This document shows, piece by piece, positions 19,234-28,291 of a DNA stretch of 64,000 nt; positions within the stretch are counted from its first letter, which is position 1; the number at the start of each line of letters is the position of its first letter. Where the stretch lies: contig CAVYRS010000001.1 in NCBI GenBank assembly GCA_963770995.1, positions 682,001-746,000 on the forward strand, read 5' to 3'. The translations under genes and the position numbers were made by a program. A model generated the notes under the pieces. That model was not told where the DNA came from and made no database searches. It saw only the letters and a list, made by a program, of their open reading frames with translations. Source of the DNA: CAVSWN01 sp963770995. Lineage in GTDB: Bacteria; Acidobacteriota; Vicinamibacteria; Vicinamibacterales; CAVVIG01.

Positions 19234-20582
19234 GGCGTCAACCCCGACAAACCGATCGAGGCTCGGAGATCCACGAGGGCGCGATAGCGTTCCGCCCAGG
19301 CTTGGGTGTACTCCTGCTGCGACTCGAGCACGCGCCGCTGCTCCGTGATGACGTCGGTGATGCGAAACTCTCCGAGTTCGTACGCCGCGCGCATGATCCG
19401 GATGTTGTCGTCGGATCGGACAAGGACGCCCTGTTCGAAGAGTGTCAATGCGGTCTGCGCTGCCGCGGCACGGCGAAAGGCGCTGGTCACCTCGGCGCGC
19501 ACCGTTTGCTCCATAAGCTCCCGGCGCAGACGTGCCTGCCGAACGCCGACAGCGGCTTCGGCACGTGCTCCCTGGTTCTTGTTGAAGAACGGGAGGTCGA
19601 TGGATGCACCGAACGTCACCACCTGATCGGCGTCCGGTAATGCCGTCAACGGACTGGGCAGCTCGCTCAGGCCGCGACTGTTTCGGTACGCGGCGGCCAG
19701 GCTGACATCGGGCCACGCGTTCGCGCGCGCAACGCGGACGCCCGCTTCGGCAGCCTGCTCGCCCAGCCGCGCGACCCTCAGGTCTGCACGCTGCTCGAGC
19801 GCGGTCGCAATGGCAGCCTCCAGGGTGTCGGCCAGCGGAACGATGTCGAGCGGCGCGGAGGCCGATCGCAGTGGCAGGGTTTCCTGAGGAGCGCCAATCA
19901 GCTGACCAATGGCGATGAGCGCGGCATCGATTCGCCCCCGGATCAAGGCTCGACGCGCGTCCAGCCGCGCGACCTCGGTGAGCAGGAGGCTCAACTCCAG
20001 CGGCGCCGCATCCTTTTCTTCAACACGTGTGCGTACGACCTGTGCCATCTGCTCGTCGAGCTGGTGGAGACGATCCGTCGTGTCGAGCTCGCGAATCGCG
20101 GCAACGGCGTCGATGTACGCGGCCAACACGTCACGCGCGAGCTGGCGTTCGCGATTCGCAATCTCCGCTTCGATCACCGCCAGTTCGGCGTCCGCCGCGT
20201 CGATGCGCAGCCGACGCCGTCCGCCGACTTCGATGGGGAGCGCCAGCCCGACGCCGATCTCGCGTTCGTCCGGTGAGCCCGTCAGCCGTCCAGTCGTGTG
20301 TTCGAGAGCGAGCGTTGGATTCGGCCGAAGGCCCGCCTGTCGAAGGCGGGCGCGTCCGCGTTCGAGCTCGAGACGCGCGGCCGCGAGCTCACGATTCGCG
20401 CCGAACGCACGCCGGATCAGATCAGCGGGTGAAATCCCCGAGAGCGGATTGGAGAGTTGGTTCGCCAGCGCCGCCGGTCCGTGCTGCGCAGGATCCTGCT
20501 CAGCGCGCGCCGTTGCGGCCGCCAGCACGAGCGTGCAGGCTGCCGCAGTCAGCAAGGCCTGATGCAGGCTCCCGGCGCTCAC
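19230..20582 (-). CDS. czcC: CzcC-like outer-membrane efflux protein
   Basis: A 450-aa TolC-family protein with a signal peptide (LLTAAACTLVLAAATARA). The first repeat has GLRPNPTLALEHTTG and VGLALPIEVGGRRRLRI; the second has DLRVARLGEQAAEAGV, FFNKNQGARAEA and YELGEFRITDVITEQRRVL, all typical of CzcC/CusC. The start codon is GTG at 20582 and no clear ribosome-binding site is visible. First gene of the operon. It is distinct from the TolC-type gene at 13394, so each pump has its own channel. Confidence 0.9.
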   Translation of the reverse strand: MSAGSLHQALLTAAACTLVLAAATARAEQDPAQHGPAALANQLSNPLSGISPADLIRRAFGANRELAAARLELERGRARLRQAGLRPNPTLALEHTTGRLTGSPDEREIGVGLALPIEVGGRRRLRIDAADAELAVIEAEIANRERQLARDVLAAYIDAVAAIRELDTTDRLHQLDEQMAQVVRTRVEEKDAAPLELSLLLTEVARLDARRALIRGRIDAALIAIGQLIGAPQETLPLRSASAPLDIVPLADTLEAAIATALEQRADLRVARLGEQAAEAGVRVARANAWPDVSLAAAYRNSRGLSELPSPLTALPDADQVVTFGASIDLPFFNKNQGARAEAAVGVRQARLRRELMEQTVRAEVTSAFRRAAAAQTALTLFEQGVLVRSDDNIRIMRAAYELGEFRITDVITEQRRVLESQQEYTQAWAERYRALVDLRASIGLSGLTP

Positions 20583-20825
20583 TTCGTGCGGTCGCAGAGC
20601 AACAGGGAGGCCACCCAGCTAGCATGCACGTCCATGGTCTTGCACAAGCAGCGAATGCTGCCGGATCACCGCATCGGCCGCTTCCGCTCACCGTTGGTCG
20701 TGAGTCTCACCGCTCACCGTTACTCAGACGAACGAGTGTGAACATTCCGCCATCTCAAACTGAACTACCACAAGAATGAGCGCCGTCCGCGTGGGCGAGA
20801 AGGCTCGCCAGCAGGTGGTCGGCGG

Positions 20826-22871
20826 CTACGGTGTGTGCGTGTGCCTTGACGCCGGACCTTTGATCTCGCCCACGACGAATGGGCGCATCATCTCGTTGTC
20901 TTCATGCTCGAGAACGTGGCAATGCCAGACGAATCGCCCTTCTCGCTCGAACGTCACTTTGAGGCGCGTGATCTCGCCGGGATAGGCAATCACCGTGTCC
21001 TTGCGGCCCCGTTCCCAGGCCTCGGGCCCGCGCGCGCCGACGAGCCTGTTCTCGCGCTCCACGATCTCGAACTGCACGAGGTGGATGTGGATCGGATGCG
21101 CATCCTCGGTGAAGTTGTGGATCGCCCACATCTCGGTGGCGCCTGGTGACGGGTTCTCGGTGATGTCGTGCATCCACGACAGCGGCTCGCCTTTGCCGTC
21201 GCCGGTGAGCACGCCGAGCATGGCGTGCGTGGGACCAAACGGCACCGCGTTCGCGTCGTCGCACGACAGTTTGAGCTTCGGCGGTTTGCGGTGGCCGTGG
21301 CCGGTATGTTTGTCGACGGTCACGGTGTCCGACTCGGCTTCGTTGATCGAGACGTCTCGCGTCCTGGCCGGCGGGGGCAGCGGCGAAAGGGCCGGGAGCG
21401 TCAGCGATGCGGGCGGCATGCTCGTGTCGGGAGACGCGGCGGCGACAATCCGAAACTGCATCACCAGGCCGGTCGATCCAGGGTCCGCGCTGTCGAAGCT
21501 GACTCCGGGCGCGCCGCCGCCGAACGGCTCATCGGGTGCGAGATTCAGCAATACGACTTCCGTCCCTTGCGGGACGTTCGTGAAATCGACGATGACGTCG
21601 GCGCGCTCGCCAGGTGCGAGGATGACCTGTGTCAGCGACACGGGGGCCGCCAGGAACCCGCCGTCGCTTCCAATCTGCCAGAACGGCAAGCCGCTGCGGC
21701 TCATCTTCAGGATCAGGAATCGCGAGTTGCACGCATTCAACAACCGGAAGCGATACCGCCGCTGTTCCACGGTGAGATATGGCCACGTTCTCCCGTTGAC
21801 CAGGATGGTGTTGCCGAAGACTTCCGGATTCCAGATCGGCGACACGTCGCTCGGACCGGTGCAGGCTTTGCGCGGAATGTACGGGATCTGGAGCGCCGAC
21901 TCGCGCAGCTCTTCGAAGAACGCCCGGTTGTCGGGATAGAACAACGAGCCGTCCTCATCGAACGAACGGTCCTGGATCACCAGCGGCACCTCGTAGTAGC
22001 GCACGCCGTGGCCGTCGCCCTCGGCCGGCGCGGGGCCCGGAAGTCCCGTCACCAGATCGCTCGAGCCGCCGCGTAACAGGTAGAACCCCACCGGGCCGGC
22101 ATAGCTGTTCAGGCGCGTTATGCCCATGGCGTGATCGTGATACCACAGCGCCGCCGCCGGCTGTTGGTTCGTGTACGTGAACGTGGCCGATCCCGGATCC
22201 CAGTCGACATTCCACACGGATTTCGAGATCTGGCGGAAGTACTCGTACCAGCTGCCGACCTTCGCGAAGCCTTTGGGAACTCTGGCGTCGGGAAGAAACC
22301 AGGCTTCGGGATAGCCGTCGCTCTCTTCGCCGCTGTGGTGGCCGTGCACATGGGGCACCATCGGCACCGGTCCACGGTAGACGTTCGAATCCGAGCCGCG
22401 CATGTCGCGGCCCGTCATGCCGCCCGGCGGATTCGCCCAGTGCAGCGTCTGATCGACCGGCAGCAGGTGCGGCAGACAGGTGCCCTTGTCGTCGACGAGC
22501 TGATTGATCCATTTCACGCGCACCATCCGCGCGGCCCTGGCTTCGAACGACGGGGACGGGTAATGAAAGGTGGCCGGATCGGTCAGCGATCCATATCCCC
22601 ACACCGTGGTCCGATCCAGCGGCGCCGGAAGGATTTGCTGCGTGAACTGGCGCACGCCAATCGTGTAGTAATCGGTGGTCGCGTCGACTGCCGCGCGCGG
22701 CATCGCCGGCGGAATGAACAGCGGCCTGGCGAACTTCGGGATCGAGGCAGGAGACAGGGTGCCGCCGGGAACCTGAGCGTAGAGGCGCGACCATATTCCG
22801 AGCTTGCTCGTCAGGTATGCGCCGGCGCCGGCGGCCGCTCCTGCCCAAAGAAACGTGCGCCGAGTAGTCAT
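20826..22871 (-). CDS. Tat-exported multicopper oxidase (CotA/bilirubin-oxidase type)
   Basis: About 681 aa, starting MTTRRTFLWAGAAAG, a twin-arginine signal, at the ATG 22871. All copper-binding clusters are present: VPHVHGHHSG, ALWYHDHAMGITRLN, DAHPIHIHLVQFEI and FVWHCHVLEHEDNEMM. The last holds the T1/T3 HCHxxxHE ligands and an axial Met. The plan is three cupredoxin domains, oxidising a substrate and reducing oxygen to water. Periplasmic or cell-surface. It lies upstream of the heavy-metal efflux operon on the same strand and divergent from the ApbE-DUF2271 operon, so it might serve metal oxidation or a flavin-linked electron path. A methionine-rich copper loop was not seen. Confidence 0.93.
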   Translation of the reverse strand: MTTRRTFLWAGAAAGAGAYLTSKLGIWSRLYAQVPGGTLSPASIPKFARPLFIPPAMPRAAVDATTDYYTIGVRQFTQQILPAPLDRTTVWGYGSLTDPATFHYPSPSFEARAARMVRVKWINQLVDDKGTCLPHLLPVDQTLHWANPPGGMTGRDMRGSDSNVYRGPVPMVPHVHGHHSGEESDGYPEAWFLPDARVPKGFAKVGSWYEYFRQISKSVWNVDWDPGSATFTYTNQQPAAALWYHDHAMGITRLNSYAGPVGFYLLRGGSSDLVTGLPGPAPAEGDGHGVRYYEVPLVIQDRSFDEDGSLFYPDNRAFFEELRESALQIPYIPRKACTGPSDVSPIWNPEVFGNTILVNGRTWPYLTVEQRRYRFRLLNACNSRFLILKMSRSGLPFWQIGSDGGFLAAPVSLTQVILAPGERADVIVDFTNVPQGTEVVLLNLAPDEPFGGGAPGVSFDSADPGSTGLVMQFRIVAAASPDTSMPPASLTLPALSPLPPPARTRDVSINEAESDTVTVDKHTGHGHRKPPKLKLSCDDANAVPFGPTHAMLGVLTGDGKGEPLSWMHDITENPSPGATEMWAIHNFTEDAHPIHIHLVQFEIVERENRLVGARGPEAWERGRKDTVIAYPGEITRLKVTFEREGRFVWHCHVLEHEDNEMMRPFVVGEIKGPASRHTHTP

Positions 22872-23199
22872 GCAAGGATAGGGTTCCTTGACAGGCCCGC
22901 GCTCCCCCATTCGCGGCGGTCGAGGCGTAAGCCGAGCTGGATTTCCCCGTGGATCCCAACCCGTTGTGACAGACGAGGATGCTCTCCGCGAACGTCGGTG
23001 ATCGCGGCGGGCATTTGAAGGCGACCCCTGCAGGCAACGGATTTGCTCGTGTGTGTCTCCGCGACGAACTCGAGGAGGAGCCAAACGAAGCATTTCCACC
23101 TGGAAAACGAACTGCCTGACCGTTCGCACATCCACTCATGGGTGTGTCGAGCATCAACATTTCGTGACAGAGCCAGGCGCGCTTCGTGGGGGTGCTGAC
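22872..23199. other. Divergent intergenic region, no gene seen
   Basis: 328 nt between the multicopper oxidase (leftward) and the ApbE-DUF2271 gene (rightward). It must carry both promoters. An imperfect palindrome CACATCCACTCATGGGTGTG lies near 23128-23147, about 55 nt before the rightward start. Open frames through here are extensions of the two genes without ribosome-binding sites. Confidence 0.4.
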
Positions 23200-24498
23200 A
23201 TGAAACGGCGTTCGTTCCTGAAGCTGCCGGCGCTCCTGCCGCTCATCGATGTCGGATCGATGTTCCACACGGACGCACATCATTTTCAGTACGAATCCGT
23301 GATTGGAACGTCCCTGGATCTCGTCGTGTGTTCGCCGTATTCCCGTGTCGCCGAGGGCGCATGCCGGACGGTCCGTGAAGAAATCGATCGTCTGGCGAGG
23401 ATTCTCGACACTCGCGATCGAGCGAGCGAGATCAGCCTCCTGGAGGGTTCCGACGGCAACCGCGAGACTTCTCCAGAGCTTGCCGACGTTCTCAATGCGT
23501 ACGAGTTCTGGGAGCGCCGCTCCGGCGGAGTCTTGTCGATTCGTCCCGAAGGCGCTGACCGGCCGCGAAATGTCGACGCGTTGGGCAAGGCGTACATCAC
23601 CGATCGTGCGGCGGCGGCGGCGCGGAAGGCGTGGCCTTCAATCGACGCGTTGCTGCTCAACATCGGCGGCGACATCGTCGTGTGGGGCCGTGCCGGCGAG
23701 ATCGGGATTGCCGATCCGGGCGCGTGCTACGACAACGGCCGGCCGATTGCCGCGATCGACCTTCAGGACGCAGCCGTCGCCACGAGCGGCACCTACGCGC
23801 GTGGGGCTCACCTGATCGATCCGCGCACCAGGAAACCGCCGACCACGTCCGTGGCCGCGACCGTTGTAGCTGGCGATGCAGTCACGGCCAATGCGCTCGC
23901 CACCACGTTGTGCCTGACCAGCGCAGAGATTGGCTTGGCGCTCGTCGAATCGACGCCAGGCGCCGAGGCGCTGCGATCCGAGTCTGGTGTCCTGCGGCGA
24001 ACGACGGGTTTTGCTCGTCTCGAACGGCCCGTCCAGGCTCAGACAGCCACGCCCACGCAGTGGCCCCCCGGACACCGCGTGAGGCTGACGCTTCCGCTCA
24101 CTGCGCCCCGTTCCTCGAAACGGCCGTATGTTGCCGTGTGGGTGGAGGATTCTTCAGACAGGCTGGTTCGCGTCCTTGGGCTCTGGGGCACGAAATCGAA
24201 ATACCAGTCGAGTCTGTCCACTCTCTGGGCCCGCCTTCACGGAAACTTCAATCAACTCCGATCCGTCACGCGCGCCACGCGGCCCGCCGGAAGATACGAC
24301 CTGGTCTGGGACGGCATGGACAACGCCGGCAAGCCAATGCCGCTGGGTACATACCGAATCACGATCGAGACCAGCCAGGAGCATGGAACCTATGCCAAGC
24401 AGACCGGGACGATCAGCGTCGGCGACACACCCACCAGTGTCACGCTGCCGGCGACCACCAACTTCGACGCCGTCGTAGTGCAGTACGGTCCCGCGTAG
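23200..24498 (+). CDS. ApbE-DUF2271 fusion protein (FAD:protein FMN transferase domain)
   Basis: About 432 aa. The first 280 residues are ApbE-like, with IGTSLDLVV, NVDALGKAYITDRA (the lysine-containing DLGGIAKG equivalent), LLLNIGGDIVVWG, TSGTYARGAHLIDPRTRKPP and the TANALATTL segment. The last 140 residues look like DUF2271 (WPPGHRVRLTLPL, RPYVAVWVEDSSDRLVRVL, YDLVWDGMDNAGKPMPLGTY). ApbE enzymes attach FMN to Thr in exported proteins. The N-terminus MKRRSFLKLPALLPL may be an export signal, weakly Tat-like. GGGGGTG precedes the ATG. First gene of the 23.2-29.7 kb operon. Several ApbE motifs differ from consensus, so activity is not certain. Confidence 0.82.
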   Translation: MKRRSFLKLPALLPLIDVGSMFHTDAHHFQYESVIGTSLDLVVCSPYSRVAEGACRTVREEIDRLARILDTRDRASEISLLEGSDGNRETSPELADVLNAYEFWERRSGGVLSIRPEGADRPRNVDALGKAYITDRAAAAARKAWPSIDALLLNIGGDIVVWGRAGEIGIADPGACYDNGRPIAAIDLQDAAVATSGTYARGAHLIDPRTRKPPTTSVAATVVAGDAVTANALATTLCLTSAEIGLALVESTPGAEALRSESGVLRRTTGFARLERPVQAQTATPTQWPPGHRVRLTLPLTAPRSSKRPYVAVWVEDSSDRLVRVLGLWGTKSKYQSSLSTLWARLHGNFNQLRSVTRATRPAGRYDLVWDGMDNAGKPMPLGTYRITIETSQEHGTYAKQTGTISVGDTPTSVTLPATTNFDAVVVQYGPA

Positions 24499-24502
24499 AA
24501 CC

Positions 24503-25087
24503 ATGAAGCATATCGTTCGCGCCGTTGCGCACTGGGCGCTCCTGATTCACATCTATGTGTCGATGGGGGGCTTCACGCTCGCCCTTCTGTTTGGTGCGAC
24601 CGGTCTGGCGTTGAATCACGAGGATTTCGGCTTGAGCGATCCGCGAATCGCGAAGTCCGAGATCACCGTGGACAGGACTCTTGTCGACAACCCGGACCGG
24701 GCCGCGCTCGAACAGCGCCTGCGTCAGCAGTTGGGCATTCAGTCGAGGGCTACCGACTATCACGAGGAGCCCGACCAGATCCAGGTGACGTTTGCCATCC
24801 CAGGCGCCCGCACTCTGGTGACCATCAACCGGGCGGATGGTAAAGGTGAAGTCGAACAGGAAAGCCGCGGTGTTCTCGGCAAGCTGGGCGATCTGCACAA
24901 AGGCTTCGACTCAGGCACGGTCTGGTACTGGACCATCGATCTTGCGGCCTTGTTCATTGTCGTCAGCTCGCTCACCGGCATTGTCACGCTGCTCGCGCTT
25001 CGAGCGCGCCGCCGTACCGGCTTCACGGTCGGTTTGCTCGGCGTCCTGACCGTGCTCGCGATTTACATCGCGTGGGTTCCGAAGTGA
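24503..25087 (+). CDS. PepSY-associated transmembrane protein
   Basis: A 194-aa protein with an N-terminal helix (HIYVSMGGFTLALLFGATGLALNHEDF), a periplasmic domain of about 90 residues resembling PepSY folds (REVEQ-type strand pattern, TINRADGKGEVEQESRG), and two C-terminal helices (DLAALFIVVSSLTGIVTLLAL and GLLGVLTVLAIYIAWV). The GxxxxxNHEDF segment at the end of the first helix is typical of PepSY-associated helices. Such proteins appear as membrane electron carriers in flavin-linked redox loci. It starts 4 nt after the ApbE-DUF2271 stop, so it is co-transcribed. Confidence 0.78.
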   Translation: MKHIVRAVAHWALLIHIYVSMGGFTLALLFGATGLALNHEDFGLSDPRIAKSEITVDRTLVDNPDRAALEQRLRQQLGIQSRATDYHEEPDQIQVTFAIPGARTLVTINRADGKGEVEQESRGVLGKLGDLHKGFDSGTVWYWTIDLAALFIVVSSLTGIVTLLALRARRRTGFTVGLLGVLTVLAIYIAWVPK

Positions 25088-25127
25088 CCGTGGCAAGCAA
25101 TGCTTCATTCATGTGCGAGGTCCTCTG

Positions 25128-26735
25128 ATGCGACGACTGTTTTCATTCCTCGCGGCGCTCTGCGTTCTGTGTTGGGCGACCGAACCTACTCACGCTCAAT
25201 CCTCGCCCGCTGCGGGTCAATCGAACAAGCAGCCGTCTGATCCATCGAAGGCGCAGCCGCCGGATCCGGCGACCGCGCAACCGCCCGATCCAGCGACCGC
25301 GCAACAGCCCGAACCGGCGACCGCGCAACCGGCCGATCCAGCGAACGCGCAACCGCCTGATCCAGCGAAGCCCACGCGGCCCGAACCGCAAACTCCAGGC
25401 GTTCGATCCGGTGGAGCCAGTCTTGGCGACATGGTGACCATCGGCGGATACGGCTCCGTGCGCTACGAGGTCAACACCCTCAATGAGCCGAAGCCGGCGG
25501 GATTTGATTTCCGTCGCTTCGTGCTCACGACCGATGCCACCCCGCACGACCGGTTGCAGGCGTACGTCGAGCTTGAATTCGAGCGCCTTGCCGAAATCGA
25601 AGTGGAGCGCGAAGTGGAGGTCTCGCCGTTCGGGGCGAAGTTCAAGGAGGAGCTCGAAGGCGGTAATGGTGGGGAAATCTCGTTCGAGCAGATGTGGGGC
25701 CAATTCAAGTTCAGCGACCCCTTCTCCGTGCGCTTCGGCCTGATCCTGCCGCCGGTCGGCCGCTTCAACATGAACCACGACGACGACCGGTGGGACATCC
25801 CGCGCAGGACGCTGGTCGATCGCAATGCCCCTGTCCTGCCCGTGAAATCGGCGTGGACCGAGCTCGGTGTCGGCGTCCTCGGAGGCGTGGATGTCGGCAA
25901 GACGGGTCGACTGCAGTATCAAGCGTATGTGGTCAACGGGGCGACCCTGGACTTCACGGTCGAAAAGGCGGTCGAATCCGAACCGGACGAGCCCGCCATA
26001 CTCAAGCTGGCGAGCGAGTTCGCGCTGGGGCGGGGACCGGTCAATGGCGAGGGCGGTGTGCGTGCCGGCACCTGGCGACTCGGGTACAGCCCGACGTTGA
26101 CCGCCGATTTCGGCGTCTCCGGCTACCACGGCCGGTATACGCCGAATTTCATGGAGCCGATCAACGAGAAAATCAACGCCTTCGGCCTCGATGGCCTCTG
26201 GAAGTACGCGCCCTTTGCGGTCGAAGGCGAATACATCTATAGCGATTTTGGCGACACGGACCGGCTCGTGGAGGCCTTTATCGATACCGTGACCGGCTCG
26301 ACCGGCATTCCGCCGCTGGCCGGCGCCGAGGGGACGGAGGTCGAGTTCGCGCTCAAGGATCTCACCCCGGTGCGTCACGGATTCTGGGTCGAAGGCCGGT
26401 ACCGCTTCTGGCCCGAATCGTGGAAGGACAACTTCCTCGGAAAGGGCTTCGAAGATCCAGGGCTCACGGCGGTCGTTCGGTACGAGCGCGTCACGCTGAG
26501 GGACGCCATCGAGGAAGTGGCGATCGAAAACTTCGAGATCGAGCGCAGCGATTCGCAGACGCTCAAACAGGAACGCACGACAGTCGGCCTGAGCTACCGC
26601 CCGTTGCAGTCGGTCGTCTTCAGCGTGGCCCTCGAGCACAACCGACGGCTGAAGGGCGACGTGCTGGTGTTCCCCCGCGGATTCCCCGAGAAGTCGTACA
26701 CAAGTTTGCTGGCCGGCATGGCCTTCGGATTCTGA
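25128..26735 (+). CDS. Phosphate-porin-like outer-membrane protein with proline-rich repeat linker
   Basis: About 535 aa. Signal peptide (MRRLFSFLAALCVLCWATEPTHAQ), then six degenerate eight-residue repeats of the QPPDPATA type (residues 35-80). A barrel domain follows, beginning GDMVTIGGYGSVRYEVNT and including FDFRRFVLTTDATPHDRLQAYVELEFE and RFGLILPPVGRFNMNHDDDRWDIPRR. This pattern is like polyphosphate-selective porins (OprP/O type). It ends MAFGF, a barrel-type terminal Phe. The start ATG 25128 has GAGG 7 nt upstream. In the operon it could be the outer-membrane conduit. Substrate unknown. Confidence 0.8.
   Translation: MRRLFSFLAALCVLCWATEPTHAQSSPAAGQSNKQPSDPSKAQPPDPATAQPPDPATAQQPEPATAQPADPANAQPPDPAKPTRPEPQTPGVRSGGASLGDMVTIGGYGSVRYEVNTLNEPKPAGFDFRRFVLTTDATPHDRLQAYVELEFERLAEIEVEREVEVSPFGAKFKEELEGGNGGEISFEQMWGQFKFSDPFSVRFGLILPPVGRFNMNHDDDRWDIPRRTLVDRNAPVLPVKSAWTELGVGVLGGVDVGKTGRLQYQAYVVNGATLDFTVEKAVESEPDEPAILKLASEFALGRGPVNGEGGVRAGTWRLGYSPTLTADFGVSGYHGRYTPNFMEPINEKINAFGLDGLWKYAPFAVEGEYIYSDFGDTDRLVEAFIDTVTGSTGIPPLAGAEGTEVEFALKDLTPVRHGFWVEGRYRFWPESWKDNFLGKGFEDPGLTAVVRYERVTLRDAIEEVAIENFEIERSDSQTLKQERTTVGLSYRPLQSVVFSVALEHNRRLKGDVLVFPRGFPEKSYTSLLAGMAFGF
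25230..25367 (+). repeat. 24-bp coding repeats (QPPDPATA units)
   Basis: Six imperfect 24-bp units within the porin-like gene, encoding QPSDPSKA, QPPDPATA, QPPDPATA, QQPEPATA, QPADPANA and QPPDPAKP. Unit copies keep the reading frame. They form an extended Pro/Ala linker between the signal peptide and the barrel and could vary in number between strains. Confidence 0.85.
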
Positions 26736-26743
26736 GGGACTCT

Positions 26744-27286
26744 ATGCGCGCCTTCCTCGCGATCCTCTTCGTCGTTGCCGCGGCGCCGGGACGCGCCCAG
26801 CAGGGGACGACGGTGTACTTGACGCTCGATGCCGCGCCGAAAGCCCTGTTCCAGGGCGCACAGATCGAGCGAAAAGACGTCACCGCGACGGGCGAATTTC
26901 ACGAGAAGCTCGAAGCCGCGCTCGGGCGGCTCAAACCGACCGTGTGGGAACCGAAGTACGTCACATTCACCGCGCGTCAGAACAACGAGATCGTCGGGTA
27001 CGCGGTCATCGTCGACGAAATTGGCAAAGTGAACCCCTTCACGCTGATCGTGTCGGCCACGCCCGAGTTCAGGGTTCGGGACGTCGCGGTCATGGTGTAT
27101 CGCGAGCCCCGAGGCGGGGAAATCAGCCAGAAGCGGTTTCTGGCGCAGTACAAAGGGAAGGGATCCAAGGATCCCATCCTGCTCGATCGGGACATCGTCG
27201 GGATCTCGGGTGCCACGCTGTCGGTGCAAGGCGCGAATCGAGCCGTGCACAAGGCGCTTTCGGTGCTGGAGCTCGTCTATCGATGA
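26744..27286 (+). CDS. FMN-binding domain protein with flavinylation motif
   Basis: A 180-aa exported protein (signal MRAFLAILFVVAAAPGRAQ). The FMN-bind domain ends with DIVGISGATLSV. The SGAT motif (residues 155-158) is the site where ApbE enzymes link FMN to the Thr, here Thr158. GAGGG lies 5 nt before the ATG. Its stop overlaps the start of an ApbE gene (ATGA), a direct pairing of carrier and modifying enzyme. It probably acts as a periplasmic one- or two-electron carrier between the PepSY membrane protein and an acceptor. Inference: the acceptor is unknown. Confidence 0.88.
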   Translation: MRAFLAILFVVAAAPGRAQQGTTVYLTLDAAPKALFQGAQIERKDVTATGEFHEKLEAALGRLKPTVWEPKYVTFTARQNNEIVGYAVIVDEIGKVNPFTLIVSATPEFRVRDVAVMVYREPRGGEISQKRFLAQYKGKGSKDPILLDRDIVGISGATLSVQGANRAVHKALSVLELVYR

Positions 27287-28290
27287 AAGGGACTGTCCGC
27301 GCGCTCGCGATTGTGCTGGCGGCGGTGACGGTTCAGGCCGGGATCTCCGCCCGCGGCCTCCACGCCGTGCGGTACATCATGGGGACGTGGTGCGATCTGG
27401 TCATCTTCGACCCGGATCCCGACCCAGACGTCGCCGAGTCGGCATTTCGGGAGATCGCACGCCTTGAAGACGTCCTGAGCAGTTGGGATCCCGCGAGTGA
27501 AGTCTCCCGGTTGAACGCGAGCGCCGGACAGGGGCCTCAACCAGTCAGCGTCGATCTCGCGCGGATCGCGTACGAATCGGCGGCGCTGTGCACGACGACC
27601 GGCGGCGCCTTCGATCCGAGCGTCGCGCCGTTGTTGCGGGCGTGGGGGTTCTACACGGAGTCGCCACATGTTCCGGAGCCCTCGATGGTCAGTGCCGCGG
27701 CAGCCCACGTCGGATGCGACCGGGTGAGCCTGCAGCGCGATCCGCGGTCGATTGCGTTGGCCGACGGCGCCGCGTTGGACTTCGGCGGCATCGGCAAGGG
27801 ATACGCGGTGGATCGCGCGCTGGCGATCCTCCGCGCGCGCGGCGTGACGCGCGCGAAGCTCGATTTCGGATCGAGCAGCCTCGGCTTCCTGGGCAGCGTC
27901 GACGGAGGGTGGCCTGTCGTCATTGCCGATCCGCGCGATCGCGACGAGCCCCTCCTCAGCTTCCGCATCGCCGAGGGCGCTGTCAGCACCTCGAGTCAAC
28001 GCGAGCGATCGTTCGAGCAGGACGGTCGTCGCTTCGGCCACATCTTCGATCCACGCGCAGCCCGTCCCGTCGAGTCTCGCCTGCTCAGCGTGACCGTGGT
28101 TGCGCCCCGGGGTTCCACCGCGGACGCGCTGTCAACGGCGCTGTTCGTGATGGGCGCGACAGAGGGCAAGCGTTTGATCGCGCGAATGCCAGGTGTCAGC
28201 GCGGTGTTCGTCGAGCAGGGTGCGGGCGGCCTCGCGATCACCACGGCCGGCAAGCTCGCGGGCCTGAATCGCCTGTCCCGGGCCCACTGA
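27283..28290 (+). CDS. apbE: ApbE: FAD:protein FMN transferase
   Basis: 335 aa. Exported or membrane-anchored (MKGTVRALAIVLAAVTVQAG). ApbE motifs in order: YIMGTWCDLVIF, SSWDPASEVSRLNA, TGGAFDPSVAPLLRAWGF, LDFGGIGKGYAVDRA, TSSQRERSFEQDGRRFGHIFDPRAARPV and the metal-binding STADALSTALFVMG. The usual NxGGN loop reads DFGSSSLG here, a visible departure. It transfers FMN from FAD to a Thr in a partner; the obvious partner is the SGAT protein encoded immediately upstream with a 4-bp gene overlap. This is the second ApbE domain in the operon. Confidence 0.9.
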   Translation: MKGTVRALAIVLAAVTVQAGISARGLHAVRYIMGTWCDLVIFDPDPDPDVAESAFREIARLEDVLSSWDPASEVSRLNASAGQGPQPVSVDLARIAYESAALCTTTGGAFDPSVAPLLRAWGFYTESPHVPEPSMVSAAAAHVGCDRVSLQRDPRSIALADGAALDFGGIGKGYAVDRALAILRARGVTRAKLDFGSSSLGFLGSVDGGWPVVIADPRDRDEPLLSFRIAEGAVSTSSQRERSFEQDGRRFGHIFDPRAARPVESRLLSVTVVAPRGSTADALSTALFVMGATEGKRLIARMPGVSAVFVEQGAGGLAITTAGKLAGLNRLSRAH

Positions 28291-28291
28291 C

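Noticed and set aside
25230..25367. CRISPR-like tandem units
   Set aside because: The 24-bp units are contiguous without spacers and stay in frame, encoding a Pro/Ala linker, so they are coding repeats.
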